A DNA stretch of 64,000 bases from Labedaea rhizosphaerae (GTDB lineage Bacteria > Actinomycetota > Actinomycetes > Mycobacteriales > Pseudonocardiaceae): contig NZ_SNXZ01000003.1 in NCBI RefSeq assembly GCF_004362825.1, positions 658,784 to 722,783 of the forward strand, read 5' to 3'. Under the pieces are notes generated by a model. That model was given only the letters and a program-made list of their open reading frames with translations. It was not told the origin of the DNA and searched no databases. Shown in pieces: positions 8,548 to 16,495 of this stretch (positions are counted from its first letter, which is position 1; each line of letters opens with the position of its first letter). A program made the translations under genes and the position numbers.

Positions 8548-8910
8548 TCACTTCTCGCCGGCGAAGCGTTCCCAGGCCGACTGGCGCGTGATGCCCATGG
8601 CCTCGCCGATGCGGGCCCAGGCGACACCACGCGTGCGCAGGAGGTTGACCAGGCTCTGCACCCGCCCGTCGAGCTGCGCGCTCACGAACGCCATGCGGGG
8701 CAGCGTGTCGAGCAGTTCCTCATCGGACTGCTTCTCCCACACGGACAGGTCCGTCTCCTGCGGGTCGGCCCCTTCCTGGTCGAGGATGTCGTTGCACAGG
8801 CGCACGCAGCCGTCGCAGATGTAGGTGCCGGGCCCGGCGATCAGCTTGTTGACCTGGTCGGCGGGCTTGGCGCAGAACGAACAGCACAGCTGGCTCTTGG
8901 TGTCAGGCAT
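8548..8910 (-). CDS. ClpX-type C4 zinc-finger protein with C-terminal HTH
   Basis: 120 residues. The N-terminal 45 residues match the zinc-binding domain of ClpX (CSFC at 10-13, [18 protein letters not shown] with CDGC at 32-35), but there is no AAA+ module. The C-terminus ([20 protein letters not shown]) looks like a short helix-turn-helix. In ClpX this domain binds substrates and adaptors, so a free copy might bind DNA, recruit partners or act as an adaptor; that is inference. It is convergent with tsaD and follows the HxlR gene on the same strand. Confidence 0.85.
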   Translation of the reverse strand: MPDTKSQLCCSFCAKPADQVNKLIAGPGTYICDGCVRLCNDILDQEGADPQETDLSVWEKQSDEELLDTLPRMAFVSAQLDGRVQSLVNLLRTRGVAWARIGEAMGITRQSAWERFAGEK

Positions 8911-8919
8911 GCCCTGACA

Positions 8920-9309
8920 CTAGGACGTCAGGGATTCCCTGACAACCCCTTCGGTCGCCCAGTCCGCGATGGCCGAGATCGGCCCCAGCAACGACCGCCC
9001 CGCCTCGCTCAACGCGTACTCGACGCTCGGCGGCGTCGTGGCGAGCACGGTCCGCGTCACCAGGCCGTCGGACTCGAGCGTGCGCAGCGTGCGGGTGAGC
9101 ATGCGCTGGCTGATCCCGTCGATGCGGCGGTTCAACTCGTTGAACCGGTGCTTGCCTTGACCGAGCAGAACGAGCACGCCCAGCGTCCACCGCTCGCCGA
9201 GCCGCCGGAAGACCCGGGCCACCGGGCAGAGGTCATAGTCGACGACCGGCATCACCGCGGGCAACGGGATCGCGAGCACCGAGGGCACACCGGTGTTCCC
9301 ATCTGACAT
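8920..9309 (-). CDS. HxlR-family transcriptional regulator
   Basis: 129-residue winged-helix regulator. Typical motifs: CPVARVFRRLGERWTLGVL, FNELNRRIDGISQRMLTRTLR (recognition helix region) and VEYALSEAGRSL. Cys28 in the N-terminal helix is in the usual sensor position. ATG 9309 is preferred to the upstream reading. It is divergent from the SDR gene at 9383 with a 73-base gap, the standard arrangement for a local repressor and its target. A second such pair occurs at 59,131-60,254. Confidence 0.92.
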   Translation of the reverse strand: MSDGNTGVPSVLAIPLPAVMPVVDYDLCPVARVFRRLGERWTLGVLVLLGQGKHRFNELNRRIDGISQRMLTRTLRTLESDGLVTRTVLATTPPSVEYALSEAGRSLLGPISAIADWATEGVVRESLTS

Positions 9310-9382
9310 GAAACTGCCTTCTTTCCGGCCGGGGGTCCACCCGCAAGGCTGGCAGAAACACCCCGAGCACAGGAGCAACCCT

Positions 9383-10111
9383 TTGTCCCCCAACAATGGA
9401 CCCGTTCTCGTCCTCGGCGCAGGCCCCGGGCTCGGCATGGCCGTCGCGCGCCGGTTCGGGCGGGCCGGGCAGCCCGTCGTCCTGGTGTCGCGCTCCGCGA
9501 ACCGCCACGCCGGCTACGTGCGGCAGCTGACCGCGGCGGGCATCGACGCGATGGCCATCGCCGCCGACCTGCACGACCTGACCGCGATCGCCGACGTCGT
9601 CGCCCGCGCGACCGATCGGTTCGGGCCGATCGAGACCGTCTACTACGGACCCGGCGCCGCCGACCCGACCGCGCGTCCCGCTCCCATCGAGGAGACCACG
9701 GTGGCCGACGTCGAAGCCGCCCTGCGCGCCATGCTGTTGCCCGCGGTGGCCGTGACCGAACTGGTCGCACCCGGGATGCGGCAGCGCCGGTCGGGCTCGC
9801 TGTTGTTCGCCACCGGCCTCGCCAGCGTCGTGCCGCTGCCCATGCTCGGCGCCTTCGCGCCGACCAGCGCGGCCCTGCGGACCTGGGCCCTCACCCTGCA
9901 CACGTCGCTGGCCGACGACGGCGTGCACGTCGCCGCGCTGGTGCTGGGCGGGCTCATCCGTGGCGGCGACATCCACCGGCACGCGGTCGCCGCCGCTCCC
10001 GAGGCGATGACCCTCCCGGAGCTCGACCCCGAAGAGATCGCCGAGGCGGCGTGGCGGCTCACCGTCGAACGCGATCAGGCCGAGGCCGTGTTCAACGCCC
10101 TGACGGCGTGA
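9383..10111 (+). CDS. SDR-family oxidoreductase lacking Tyr/Lys pair
   Basis: 242 residues. The Rossmann motif VLGAGPGLGMAVARRFG is present at the N-terminus. Where the catalytic YxxxK is expected the sequence reads AFAPTSAALR, so the Tyr is Phe or Pro-shifted and the Lys is gone; catalysis as a standard dehydrogenase is doubtful. The TTG start at 9383 is chosen because AGGAG stands seven bases upstream; a longer reading from 9293 would overlap the HxlR start. Divergent from, and probably controlled by, the HxlR gene. Substrate unknown. Confidence 0.8.
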   Translation: MSPNNGPVLVLGAGPGLGMAVARRFGRAGQPVVLVSRSANRHAGYVRQLTAAGIDAMAIAADLHDLTAIADVVARATDRFGPIETVYYGPGAADPTARPAPIEETTVADVEAALRAMLLPAVAVTELVAPGMRQRRSGSLLFATGLASVVPLPMLGAFAPTSAALRTWALTLHTSLADDGVHVAALVLGGLIRGGDIHRHAVAAAPEAMTLPELDPEEIAEAAWRLTVERDQAEAVFNALTA

Positions 10112-10123
10112 GCTACTCCACTG

Positions 10124-10957
10124 CTACTCGACACCGGGCTTCGCGATCGAGTCCTCGGTGAGCTCGGCCTGCAACCGCCACACCTGCCGGCGGAACCGCT
10201 GCACGACCGCGAACAACAGCCCGCCACCGGCCAGCACGCTGAGCACCACCACCGGCACCGACCCGGTCATCCCGCCCGCGATCGCACCCGCCACCCCGCA
10301 CACCACGATCACGATGGCGAGCGCCTCGGCCACCACCGGCCGGATCCACGTCCAGCGCCGCAGCGCCGCGATCTCGGCCTGCAGCAGCCGCGCACCGCGG
10401 TTCAGTTCGCGGTCGTCCACGTGGAGCTGCAGGATGCGCTCGGCGGCGTGCGTGCAGATCGCGAGCTGGCGCTCGGTGGTCATCACCAGGCGTTCGTCGC
10501 CGGTCTGGCTGCGCACCTGCTCGGTCACCGAGTACAGGGTGCTGGCCAGGTAGTAGCGGGCGACCGGGTCGTCGGGGTGGGCCGCGACGAGCTTCTCCAG
10601 CTCGTCCACGGCCGAGGCCGCCTCCCCCGCCGCCACCCGCAGCTGGGACACGGCGATCACCGTCAGCTCGTCGGTCGGCGCGGCTTCCACGGCCTTGCGG
10701 TAGTGCACCAGCGCGAGCCGCAGGCCGCCGCGGGCCAGGTAGACGTCGCCGATGCCGATCTGGTCGAGGTGGTGGTCGCGCAGCTGCGCCGCCGCCTCGA
10801 ACTGGCGCAGCGCCTCGTCGAGCCGCCCGTCCTCCAGCGCGTCGAGCGCCTCGCCGAACACCTTGTCGGCCTCGCAGGGGCCTTCCTGGGCAGCCTTCGA
10901 CGCCGCCCGTGGCACCAGTTGCCACTTGGCCACGACGTCCTGCCAGGAACGCAGCAT
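10124..10957 (-). CDS. TPR-containing membrane protein
   Basis: 277 residues. The first 150 residues hold TPR-like helices (ALDALEDGRLDEALRQFEAA; LALVHYRKAVEAAPTD; AVDELEKLVAAHPDD), then an all-helical stretch, then two membrane helices near residues 205-245 and a short basic C-terminal tail. ATG 10957 has GAGGTG seven bases upstream. No enzyme motif. Likely a scaffold at the membrane; function unknown. Convergent with the SDR gene (12-base gap). Confidence 0.7.
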   Translation of the reverse strand: MLRSWQDVVAKWQLVPRAASKAAQEGPCEADKVFGEALDALEDGRLDEALRQFEAAAQLRDHHLDQIGIGDVYLARGGLRLALVHYRKAVEAAPTDELTVIAVSQLRVAAGEAASAVDELEKLVAAHPDDPVARYYLASTLYSVTEQVRSQTGDERLVMTTERQLAICTHAAERILQLHVDDRELNRGARLLQAEIAALRRWTWIRPVVAEALAIVIVVCGVAGAIAGGMTGSVPVVVLSVLAGGGLLFAVVQRFRRQVWRLQAELTEDSIAKPGVE

Positions 10958-11048
10958 GGGATCACCTCGACGCGCAACGCTAGCGTCGCCGGCCATACCC
11001 GGGCCCTACGACACCTACCGATCTTGGTTGATGACCGGAATAGAGTAG

Positions 11049-11070
11049 CCCCGACGCCAACTAGTCGGGG
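11049..11070. repeat. Inverted repeat before gene 11081
   Basis: CCCCGAC, eight bases, GTCGGGG: a perfect 7-bp dyad ending ten bases before the ATG at 11081. It may be an operator or a 5' hairpin. Confidence 0.4.
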
Positions 11071-11080
11071 TGAGTAGAGC

Positions 11081-11842
11081 ATGGGCGGACGGTTTCGCCA
11101 GCCGACCTCTCGCTGGGTCGGGTTCGCGGTGGCCGGCGCGTACGTCGTGATCACCGCGATCACCGGCACCGCGCTGCTCGTCGCGGGCCAGCGGATCAGC
11201 GCCGCGGACGCTCAGGCCGGGCCGCCGGCGGGCGCGTTCGCGCAGTACACCGACACGATCACGGTGACCAACGACCCGCAGACCCTGCCCCGCACGCACA
11301 CCAGGACCACGACCCCGAGCCCCACCACGGTCACCACCCGGGTCACGACGCAGCCGCCGCGTACCCAGCCGCACACGACGACGCCCAAGCCGACGCAGAC
11401 CCACGCCAGGTCCGCGTACGACCACGTCACCGGGCCTGCCGGCCTGCGCACGGTCGTGCCGGACGGCTGGGCGCAGGCACGCAGCACCGGTCCCGGCGCC
11501 GAGATCGCCGTCGACCCGTCGAACAGCCAGCGCTACGTGAAGTACGGCGGGTCGGCGATCGACGGCAGCGACATGCTGGCCACCCACCTGATGTACGAGG
11601 CGAGCTACGCCGCCCGCAGCGACGGCTACCACCGCGTGGCGCTGCTGGACGCGACCTTCCGCGAGGCCGACGCCGTCGTCTGGGAGTTCCGGTTCACCGG
11701 CCCGGGCGGCACCCAGCACGCGAAGTCGCTGTACTGGCGGGTCAAGGGCGTCGAGTACTTCGTGCTGGTGTCCGGTCCCGAGCGCGACTGGTCCCGGATG
11801 TCGGCGGTCTACGACCAGATGGTGGCCGCTGCCCGGCCTTAA
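11081..11842 (+). CDS. Membrane-anchored protein with Thr/Pro-rich stalk
   Basis: 253 residues. An N-terminal basic stretch and one membrane helix (about 13-36) are followed by a low-complexity Thr/Pro stalk (about 65-108) and a C-terminal extracytoplasmic domain of about 140 residues beginning GLRTVVPDGWAQ. That domain resembles those attached to some actinobacterial Ser/Thr kinases (serine/threonine protein kinase-linked extracellular domains), but here there is no kinase. Function unknown. It ends convergent with, and overlapping by four bases, the LuxR gene. Confidence 0.7.
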   Translation: MGGRFRQPTSRWVGFAVAGAYVVITAITGTALLVAGQRISAADAQAGPPAGAFAQYTDTITVTNDPQTLPRTHTRTTTPSPTTVTTRVTTQPPRTQPHTTTPKPTQTHARSAYDHVTGPAGLRTVVPDGWAQARSTGPGAEIAVDPSNSQRYVKYGGSAIDGSDMLATHLMYEASYAARSDGYHRVALLDATFREADAVVWEFRFTGPGGTQHAKSLYWRVKGVEYFVLVSGPERDWSRMSAVYDQMVAAARP

Positions 11843-12903
11843 AGCGCGGTTGCTCGCTGGTCGAAGAAGAGCCGGGCGACGAGGTCGCCGCGGGATCCGG
11901 TGCCGGTCTTGGCGAAGATCGACTTGAGGTGGTCCTGCACGGTGTACGTGGACATCCGCAGCTCGTTGGCGATCTGACGGGTCGGCAAGCCGCGGGCGAC
12001 GAGTTCGGTGACCCGGCGCTCCTGGCGGGTCAGGCCGTACGCGTCGGCGAGCAGCGGCGCCAGCTCCGCCGGCCGGGCCGCCTCGAGCAGCACCGCCACC
12101 GACGTCTCGCCCATGAGCGAGCCCCGGACGATCACCCAGCGCCCGGTCCGGGTGCGCACCCGCGCGCGGGCCGGGCCGGTCGTCTGGTGGTTGCCGACGG
12201 CCCGGGCCTGGCGCGCGACCGCACGGATCACCAGCGGCAGCTTGGTGCCCGCGCGCGTGCCGGTGCCGAGCTCGTCGACCCACTGCTGGGCGGCCAGGTT
12301 GACCATGTCGATCTCGTCGTCGGGGTTGAGCACGAGGATTCCGGCGTCGTCGCGGTCGGCGCGGGCGTCGTCGAGCAGCAACGACCGGCGCAGCCCGTCG
12401 GAGATCAACCCGGTCAGCGAGGTGACGAGCCTGACCTCGGCCGCGGTGAAGTACGGGCGGTCCAGTTCGCGGAACACGGTCAGCGCACCCCAGGTGCCCG
12501 TGCTGCTGGACAGGACGACGCGCAGCTCGTCGGCATAGCCCTCGGGGCGACGGACCTCCCGGTGCCGCCGGCTCAGGTCGAGGTCCCCCACCGTGACGCC
12601 GCTCAGGCTCGCCGCGGTCTGGCCGAGGCGTGCCATGTCGACCCACTTGGTGTAGTCCGGTTCCCGCAGCTCGATCTCGACGAGCCTGCTGATCGCGTCC
12701 GCGGGCATCCCGTTCTCGACGAATTCGGCGGTCGGCAGCATGGTGGCCGGGTCCATCGTCATCAGGCACGAGCCCTCGGAGGGCACCGCCGCGTCGAGCG
12801 CGGCGCTCATCGCGCGCCAGTAGTCCTCGACGCCGAGCCCGCGGTGGACCAGGCGCGTCATGGTGTCGTGAAGCCGTTCGTGCATCCCCAGGGCCGAAGC
12901 CAT
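11839..12903 (-). CDS. LuxR-family regulator with GAF-like sensor
   Basis: 354 residues. The N-terminal two thirds resemble GAF/PAS sensor folds (SEGSCLMTMDP; GALTVFRELDRPYFTAAEVRLVTSL; GILVLNPDDEIDMVN). The C-terminus is a LuxR helix-turn-helix (LTRQERRVTELVARGLPTRQ then STYTVQDHLKSIFAKTG). Likely a one-component regulator with an unknown ligand. Stop overlaps the end of the convergent gene at 11842. Upstream, the divergent RibD/YceI pair at 12,975 is a possible target. Confidence 0.88.
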   Translation of the reverse strand: MASALGMHERLHDTMTRLVHRGLGVEDYWRAMSAALDAAVPSEGSCLMTMDPATMLPTAEFVENGMPADAISRLVEIELREPDYTKWVDMARLGQTAASLSGVTVGDLDLSRRHREVRRPEGYADELRVVLSSSTGTWGALTVFRELDRPYFTAAEVRLVTSLTGLISDGLRRSLLLDDARADRDDAGILVLNPDDEIDMVNLAAQQWVDELGTGTRAGTKLPLVIRAVARQARAVGNHQTTGPARARVRTRTGRWVIVRGSLMGETSVAVLLEAARPAELAPLLADAYGLTRQERRVTELVARGLPTRQIANELRMSTYTVQDHLKSIFAKTGTGSRGDLVARLFFDQRATAL

Positions 12904-12974
12904 GGCTCAACATAACGCGCTCCCCCAGAAAAGTGGGATACCCGCGACGACCCGGTCGCGATGATGCTGTGCCC

Positions 12975-13553
12975 ATGACGATCAGGCTCTACATGACGGT
13001 GTCCGTCGACGGCTACGTCGCCGGACCGGACGACCGGCCCGGCCAGGAGCTCGGCGTGCACGGCTTCCGGCTCTTCGACTGGCTCGACGACCGGATGTCC
13101 GACGGGGTCAACGGGCAGGTGTACCGCGAGGCCATGGCCACCGGCGCGATGCTGTCGGGGCGCCGCACGTTCGAGCTGGCGAACCGCTGGCACGGCGATC
13201 ACCACGACGGCGTGGCCATCCACGTGCTGACCCACCACGCCGACCCGGACGACGTGCCGGCCGGCGGGCGCACGACGTTCCACACCGACGTCCACGAGTG
13301 CGCGGCTGCGGCCCGGGCCTCCGCGGGCGAGCGCGCCGTGATGGTCCACGGCGCGGCCGCGGCGCAGTCCTTGCTCGCGGCGGGCGAGCTCGACGAGCTC
13401 GAGCTGCACGTCGTGCCCGTCCTGCTCGGGGCCGGGCGGCGGCTCTTCGACCCGGAGGTGTTCGGCCGCGTGGAACTGGAACCGGTTCGCGTGCTGGAGG
13501 GGCCGGGCGTCACCCACCTGCGTTACCGCGTGATCCACTCGGAGGAGAAATGA
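12975..13553 (+). CDS. Dihydrofolate reductase-family (RibD C-domain) protein
   Basis: 192 residues. The RibD C-terminal/DHFR-like fold is shown by IRLYMTVSVDGYVAG, MLSGRRTFE, and VHGAAAAQSLLAAGELDELELHVVPVLLG-type ending (split motifs GAAAAQSLL and VVPVLLGAGRRLF). Probably an NADPH-dependent reductase of unknown substrate. ATG 12975 begins the conserved strand. The stop overlaps the YceI start by four bases, so the two are co-translated. Confidence 0.88.
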   Translation: MTIRLYMTVSVDGYVAGPDDRPGQELGVHGFRLFDWLDDRMSDGVNGQVYREAMATGAMLSGRRTFELANRWHGDHHDGVAIHVLTHHADPDDVPAGGRTTFHTDVHECAAAARASAGERAVMVHGAAAAQSLLAAGELDELELHVVPVLLGAGRRLFDPEVFGRVELEPVRVLEGPGVTHLRYRVIHSEEK

Positions 13554-14098
13554 CCGCCGCCCTGACCGTCGACGTTCCCGCAGGCACCTGGACGATCGAC
13601 CCGGCGCACAGTTCCGTCGGCTTCTCGGTCCGCCACCTGATGGGCAGGGTGCGTGGCCGGTTCGAGGAGTTCTCCGGCCAGGTCACGACCGCCGAACAGG
13701 CGGACGGCTGCACCGCGACCGCGACGATCGCCATGGCGTCGGTGAACACCGGCAACCCCATGCGCGACGACGACCTGCGCTCGGCCAACTTCTTCGACGT
13801 CGCGCAGTTCCCCGACATGACCTTCGAGAGCACCGGCCTCGCGGGCGGGGACGACCAGTGGGAGCTGCGGGGCCGGCTGACCATCCGCGGCGTCACCCGC
13901 GACGTCGTCCTGGCGGTGGAGTTCCTCGGCCTCGACGAGACCGGGTTGATGGGCGAGCAGCGGATCGGCCTGTCGGCCACCACGACGATCCTGCGCTCGG
14001 ACTACGGCGTCGGCGCCACCGGCCTCGAAGGCCAGAAGATCGTCGTCGGCGACAAGATCACCGTCCAGCTGGACGTCCAGGCCGCGCTCGGTGCGTAA
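13550..14098 (+). CDS. YceI-family lipid/isoprenoid-binding protein
   Basis: 182 residues with the YceI pattern: GTWTIDPAHSSVGFSVRHLM, then DLRSANFFDVAQFP and LTIRGVTRDVVL. The fold is a lipocalin-like barrel that binds long isoprenoids. No signal peptide, so this copy is probably cytosolic, unlike E. coli YceI. GGAGGAGAA precedes the ATG. Ends three bases from the convergent prmC. Confidence 0.92.
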   Translation: MTAALTVDVPAGTWTIDPAHSSVGFSVRHLMGRVRGRFEEFSGQVTTAEQADGCTATATIAMASVNTGNPMRDDDLRSANFFDVAQFPDMTFESTGLAGGDDQWELRGRLTIRGVTRDVVLAVEFLGLDETGLMGEQRIGLSATTTILRSDYGVGATGLEGQKIVVGDKITVQLDVQAALGA

Positions 14099-14101
14099 CC
14101 G

Positions 14102-14971
14102 CTAGAGCGGGCGGCGCCGGGCGGTGACGAAGCGCGGCCGGCCCGCCAGGTCCGCGTGGTCCTCCACGTCGCTCAGCACCCGGCGCAGCGACAGCAACGC
14201 GGGCACGGACTTGCCCTGCGAGTCGTCGTGCTCGATGCCCATCCAGCCCTCGGGCCGCAGCAGCCGGGCCGCCAGCGTGACCACGTGGCGGATGGTCGCC
14301 AGCCCGTCGTGGCCGCTGAACACCGCCTGGGGCGGGTCGTGGTCGGCCACCTCCGGCGGCACGACCGTGTGGTCGGGCACGTACGGCGGGTTGCACAGGA
14401 CGAGATCGACCCGGCCGTCCAGTTCGGTCAGCAGCGTCGGGTCGGCCACGTCGCCGGAGTAGAGCGTGATCGGCGTGTCACCGGCCTGCGCCCGCAGATC
14501 GGCGTTGCGCCGGGCCCAGGACAGCGCCGGCGCGTCGTTGTCCACTCCGTACACAACGGCGTCCGGGCGGGCGTTGGCCACGGCCAGCGCGAGCGCACCG
14601 GAGCCCGTGCACAGGTCGATCACGGTCGGCTCGGACAACGTCTTGATCGCCCGCAAACCCCAGTCCAGCAACAGTTCCGTCTCCGGCCGGGGCACGAAGA
14701 CCCCCGGCCCGACGGCCAGCGTCACCGGCCCCAGCTGGGCCCAGCCGAGCAGGTGCTGCAACGGGATCCGCTTGGCCCGCTGGGTGACCAGCTGCCCGAT
14801 CGCGTCGACCACCGGCGGGTCCACCAGCGGCACGAGCGGCAGCCGGGTCCGCTCGACGCCGAGCACGTGCGCGGCGATCAGCTCGGCGTCCGTGCGCGGC
14901 GACGCCACGCCCGCGGCCGCGAGGATCCGCTCGCCCTCGAGGATCGCCAGGCGCAACGGCTGTCGGGTCAT
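14102..14971 (-). CDS. prmC: Peptide chain release factor N5-glutamine methyltransferase
   Basis: Methylates the Gln of the GGQ loop in release factors. 289 residues: N-terminal helical substrate domain, then a Rossmann methyltransferase with IDLCTGSGALALA (SAM site) and NPPYVP near residue 192, the catalytic signature. It follows prfA by nine bases on the same strand, the usual pair, so enzyme and substrate are co-expressed. Confidence 0.96.
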   Translation of the reverse strand: MTRQPLRLAILEGERILAAAGVASPRTDAELIAAHVLGVERTRLPLVPLVDPPVVDAIGQLVTQRAKRIPLQHLLGWAQLGPVTLAVGPGVFVPRPETELLLDWGLRAIKTLSEPTVIDLCTGSGALALAVANARPDAVVYGVDNDAPALSWARRNADLRAQAGDTPITLYSGDVADPTLLTELDGRVDLVLCNPPYVPDHTVVPPEVADHDPPQAVFSGHDGLATIRHVVTLAARLLRPEGWMGIEHDDSQGKSVPALLSLRRVLSDVEDHADLAGRPRFVTARRRPL

Positions 14972-14980
14972 GGGCGAAGC

Positions 14981-16054
14981 TTATGCGGAGGTGCCGGCCA
15001 GGCGTTCGGCCCGGTCGGCGGCGGCGAGCGCGTCCAGCACCGCGTCCAGGTCGCCGTCGAGGACCTGGTCGAGGTTGTAGGCCTTGAAGTTCACCCGGTG
15101 ATCGGAGATCCGGTTCTCCGGGAAGTTGTACGTGCGCACCCGCTCGGAGCGGTCCACCGTCCGCACCTGCGAGGCCCGCGCCTGCGAGGCCTCCTGCGAC
15201 GCCTTCTCCTCGGCCGCGGCCTGCAACCGGGCCTGCAGCACCTGCATGGCGCGCGTCTTGTTCTGCAGCTGCGAGCGCTCGTTCTGGCACGACACCACGA
15301 TCCCGGTCGGCAGGTGCGTGATCCGCACGGCCGAGTCGGTGGTGTTCACGCTTTGCCCGCCCTTGCCCGACGAGCGGAACACGTCGATGCGCAGGTCCTT
15401 CTCGTCGATCTCGATCTCGACGTCCTCGACCTCGGGGTAGACCAGCACGCCGGCCGCCGACGTGTGGATGCGGCCCTGCGACTCGGTCACCGGCACCCGC
15501 TGCACGCGGTGCACGCCGCCCTCGTACTTCAGCCGCGCCCAGACGCCCTCCGGCCCTTCGACGTGCTTGGCCTTGATCGCGACGGTGGCCTCCTTGAAGC
15601 CGCCGAGGTCGGAGTCGGTGGCGTCCAGGATCTCCGCGTGCCAGCCGTGGCGCTCGGCGTAGCGCAGGTACATGCGCACCAGGTCGCCCGCGAACAACGC
15701 GGACTCCTCGCCGCCCTCGCCGGACTTGACCTCGAGCACCACGTCGGACGCGTCGTGCGGGTCGCGGGGCAGCAACAACTCGGTCAGCCGCTCCTCGAGC
15801 GGCTGGACGCGCGCGGCCAGCTCGTCGGCCTCGGCCGCGAACGCCGCGTCCTCACCGCCCAGCTCGCGCGCCGCGGCCAGGTCGTCGCGCACCTGGTCGA
15901 GCTCGGTCGCGGTGCGGGCGATCGGCGTGAGCTGCGCGTAGCGGCGGCCCAGCTTGCGAGCCCGCTCCTGGTCGGCGTGCACGCCGGGGTCGGCGAGGGC
16001 CTGCTCGAGCTCCTTGTACTCGCTCAGCAGCGCGTCGAGCGCACCCGAATCCAC
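14981..16054 (-). CDS. prfA: Peptide chain release factor 1
   Basis: Terminates translation at UAG and UAA. 357 residues, the standard length. The GGQ motif is at about 231-233 ([14 protein letters not shown]); the codon-reading loop is PVTES in the usual place of the PxT motif. The GTG at 16054 has GGGAGG seven bases upstream, preferred to the ATGs at 16081 and 16090. In operon with prmC; a terminator hairpin separates it from rpmE. Confidence 0.96.
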   Translation of the reverse strand: MDSGALDALLSEYKELEQALADPGVHADQERARKLGRRYAQLTPIARTATELDQVRDDLAAARELGGEDAAFAAEADELAARVQPLEERLTELLLPRDPHDASDVVLEVKSGEGGEESALFAGDLVRMYLRYAERHGWHAEILDATDSDLGGFKEATVAIKAKHVEGPEGVWARLKYEGGVHRVQRVPVTESQGRIHTSAAGVLVYPEVEDVEIEIDEKDLRIDVFRSSGKGGQSVNTTDSAVRITHLPTGIVVSCQNERSQLQNKTRAMQVLQARLQAAAEEKASQEASQARASQVRTVDRSERVRTYNFPENRISDHRVNFKAYNLDQVLDGDLDAVLDALAAADRAERLAGTSA

Positions 16055-16090
16055 CTGCACACCTCCCGGTTGCCGTGCCATGACACGCAA

Positions 16091-16124
16091 ACGGCGCCCA
16101 CCCGCACTCGCGGATGGGCGCCGT
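16091..16124 (-). terminator. Intrinsic terminator after rpmE
   Basis: Inverted repeat with 15-bp arms and one mismatch (ACGGCGCCCA...TGGGCGCCGT), followed on the minus strand by TTTGCGTG. Placed just after the rpmE stop. Confidence 0.75.
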
Positions 16125-16132
16125 GGGCGTAG

Positions 16133-16351
16133 CTACTTGTTCTTCTGACGCTTGCCGTAACGCGCCTCGAAGCGGGCAACGCGGCCGCCGGTGTCCATGA
16201 TCTTCTGCTTGCCCGTGTAGAACGGGTGGCAGTTGGAGCAGACCTCGACGTGGATGCTGCCCGAAGACTTCGTGCTGCGGGTCTCGAAGGTGTTGCCGCA
16301 GCCGCAGGTCACCGTGGTGGTGACGTACTCGGGGTGGATACCGGTCTTCAC
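16133..16351 (-). CDS. rpmE: 50S ribosomal protein L31 (zinc form)
   Basis: 72 residues from the GTG at 16351, with GAGAGG eight bases upstream. Four zinc-ligand cysteines are present (Cys16, Cys18, Cys38, Cys41; CGCG and [10 protein letters not shown]), so this is the zinc-containing form that is usually replaced by a Cys-free paralogue under zinc starvation. It stands between rho and prfA, the conserved order. Confidence 0.97.
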   Translation of the reverse strand: MKTGIHPEYVTTTVTCGCGNTFETRSTKSSGSIHVEVCSNCHPFYTGKQKIMDTGGRVARFEARYGKRQKNK

Positions 16352-16450
16352 TGTGATCGCCTCTCGTCGTGGCCGCCGGGTCCCCAAGTGGTGACCGGGG
16401 TGAACCGGAGCCGTATTCGATCCGACAGTTTGCCAGACGCCTTCTGAAAC

Positions 16451-16486
16451 ACCGCCTGCCGGGGGTTTGTTCCCCCGGCAGGCGGT
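16451..16486 (-). terminator. Intrinsic terminator after rho
   Basis: Perfect 15-bp inverted repeat (16451-16465 and 16472-16486), six-base loop, ten bases beyond the rho stop. Strong GC stem; on the minus strand it is followed by GTTTC. Confidence 0.8.
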
Positions 16487-16495
16487 ATCGCGGCG

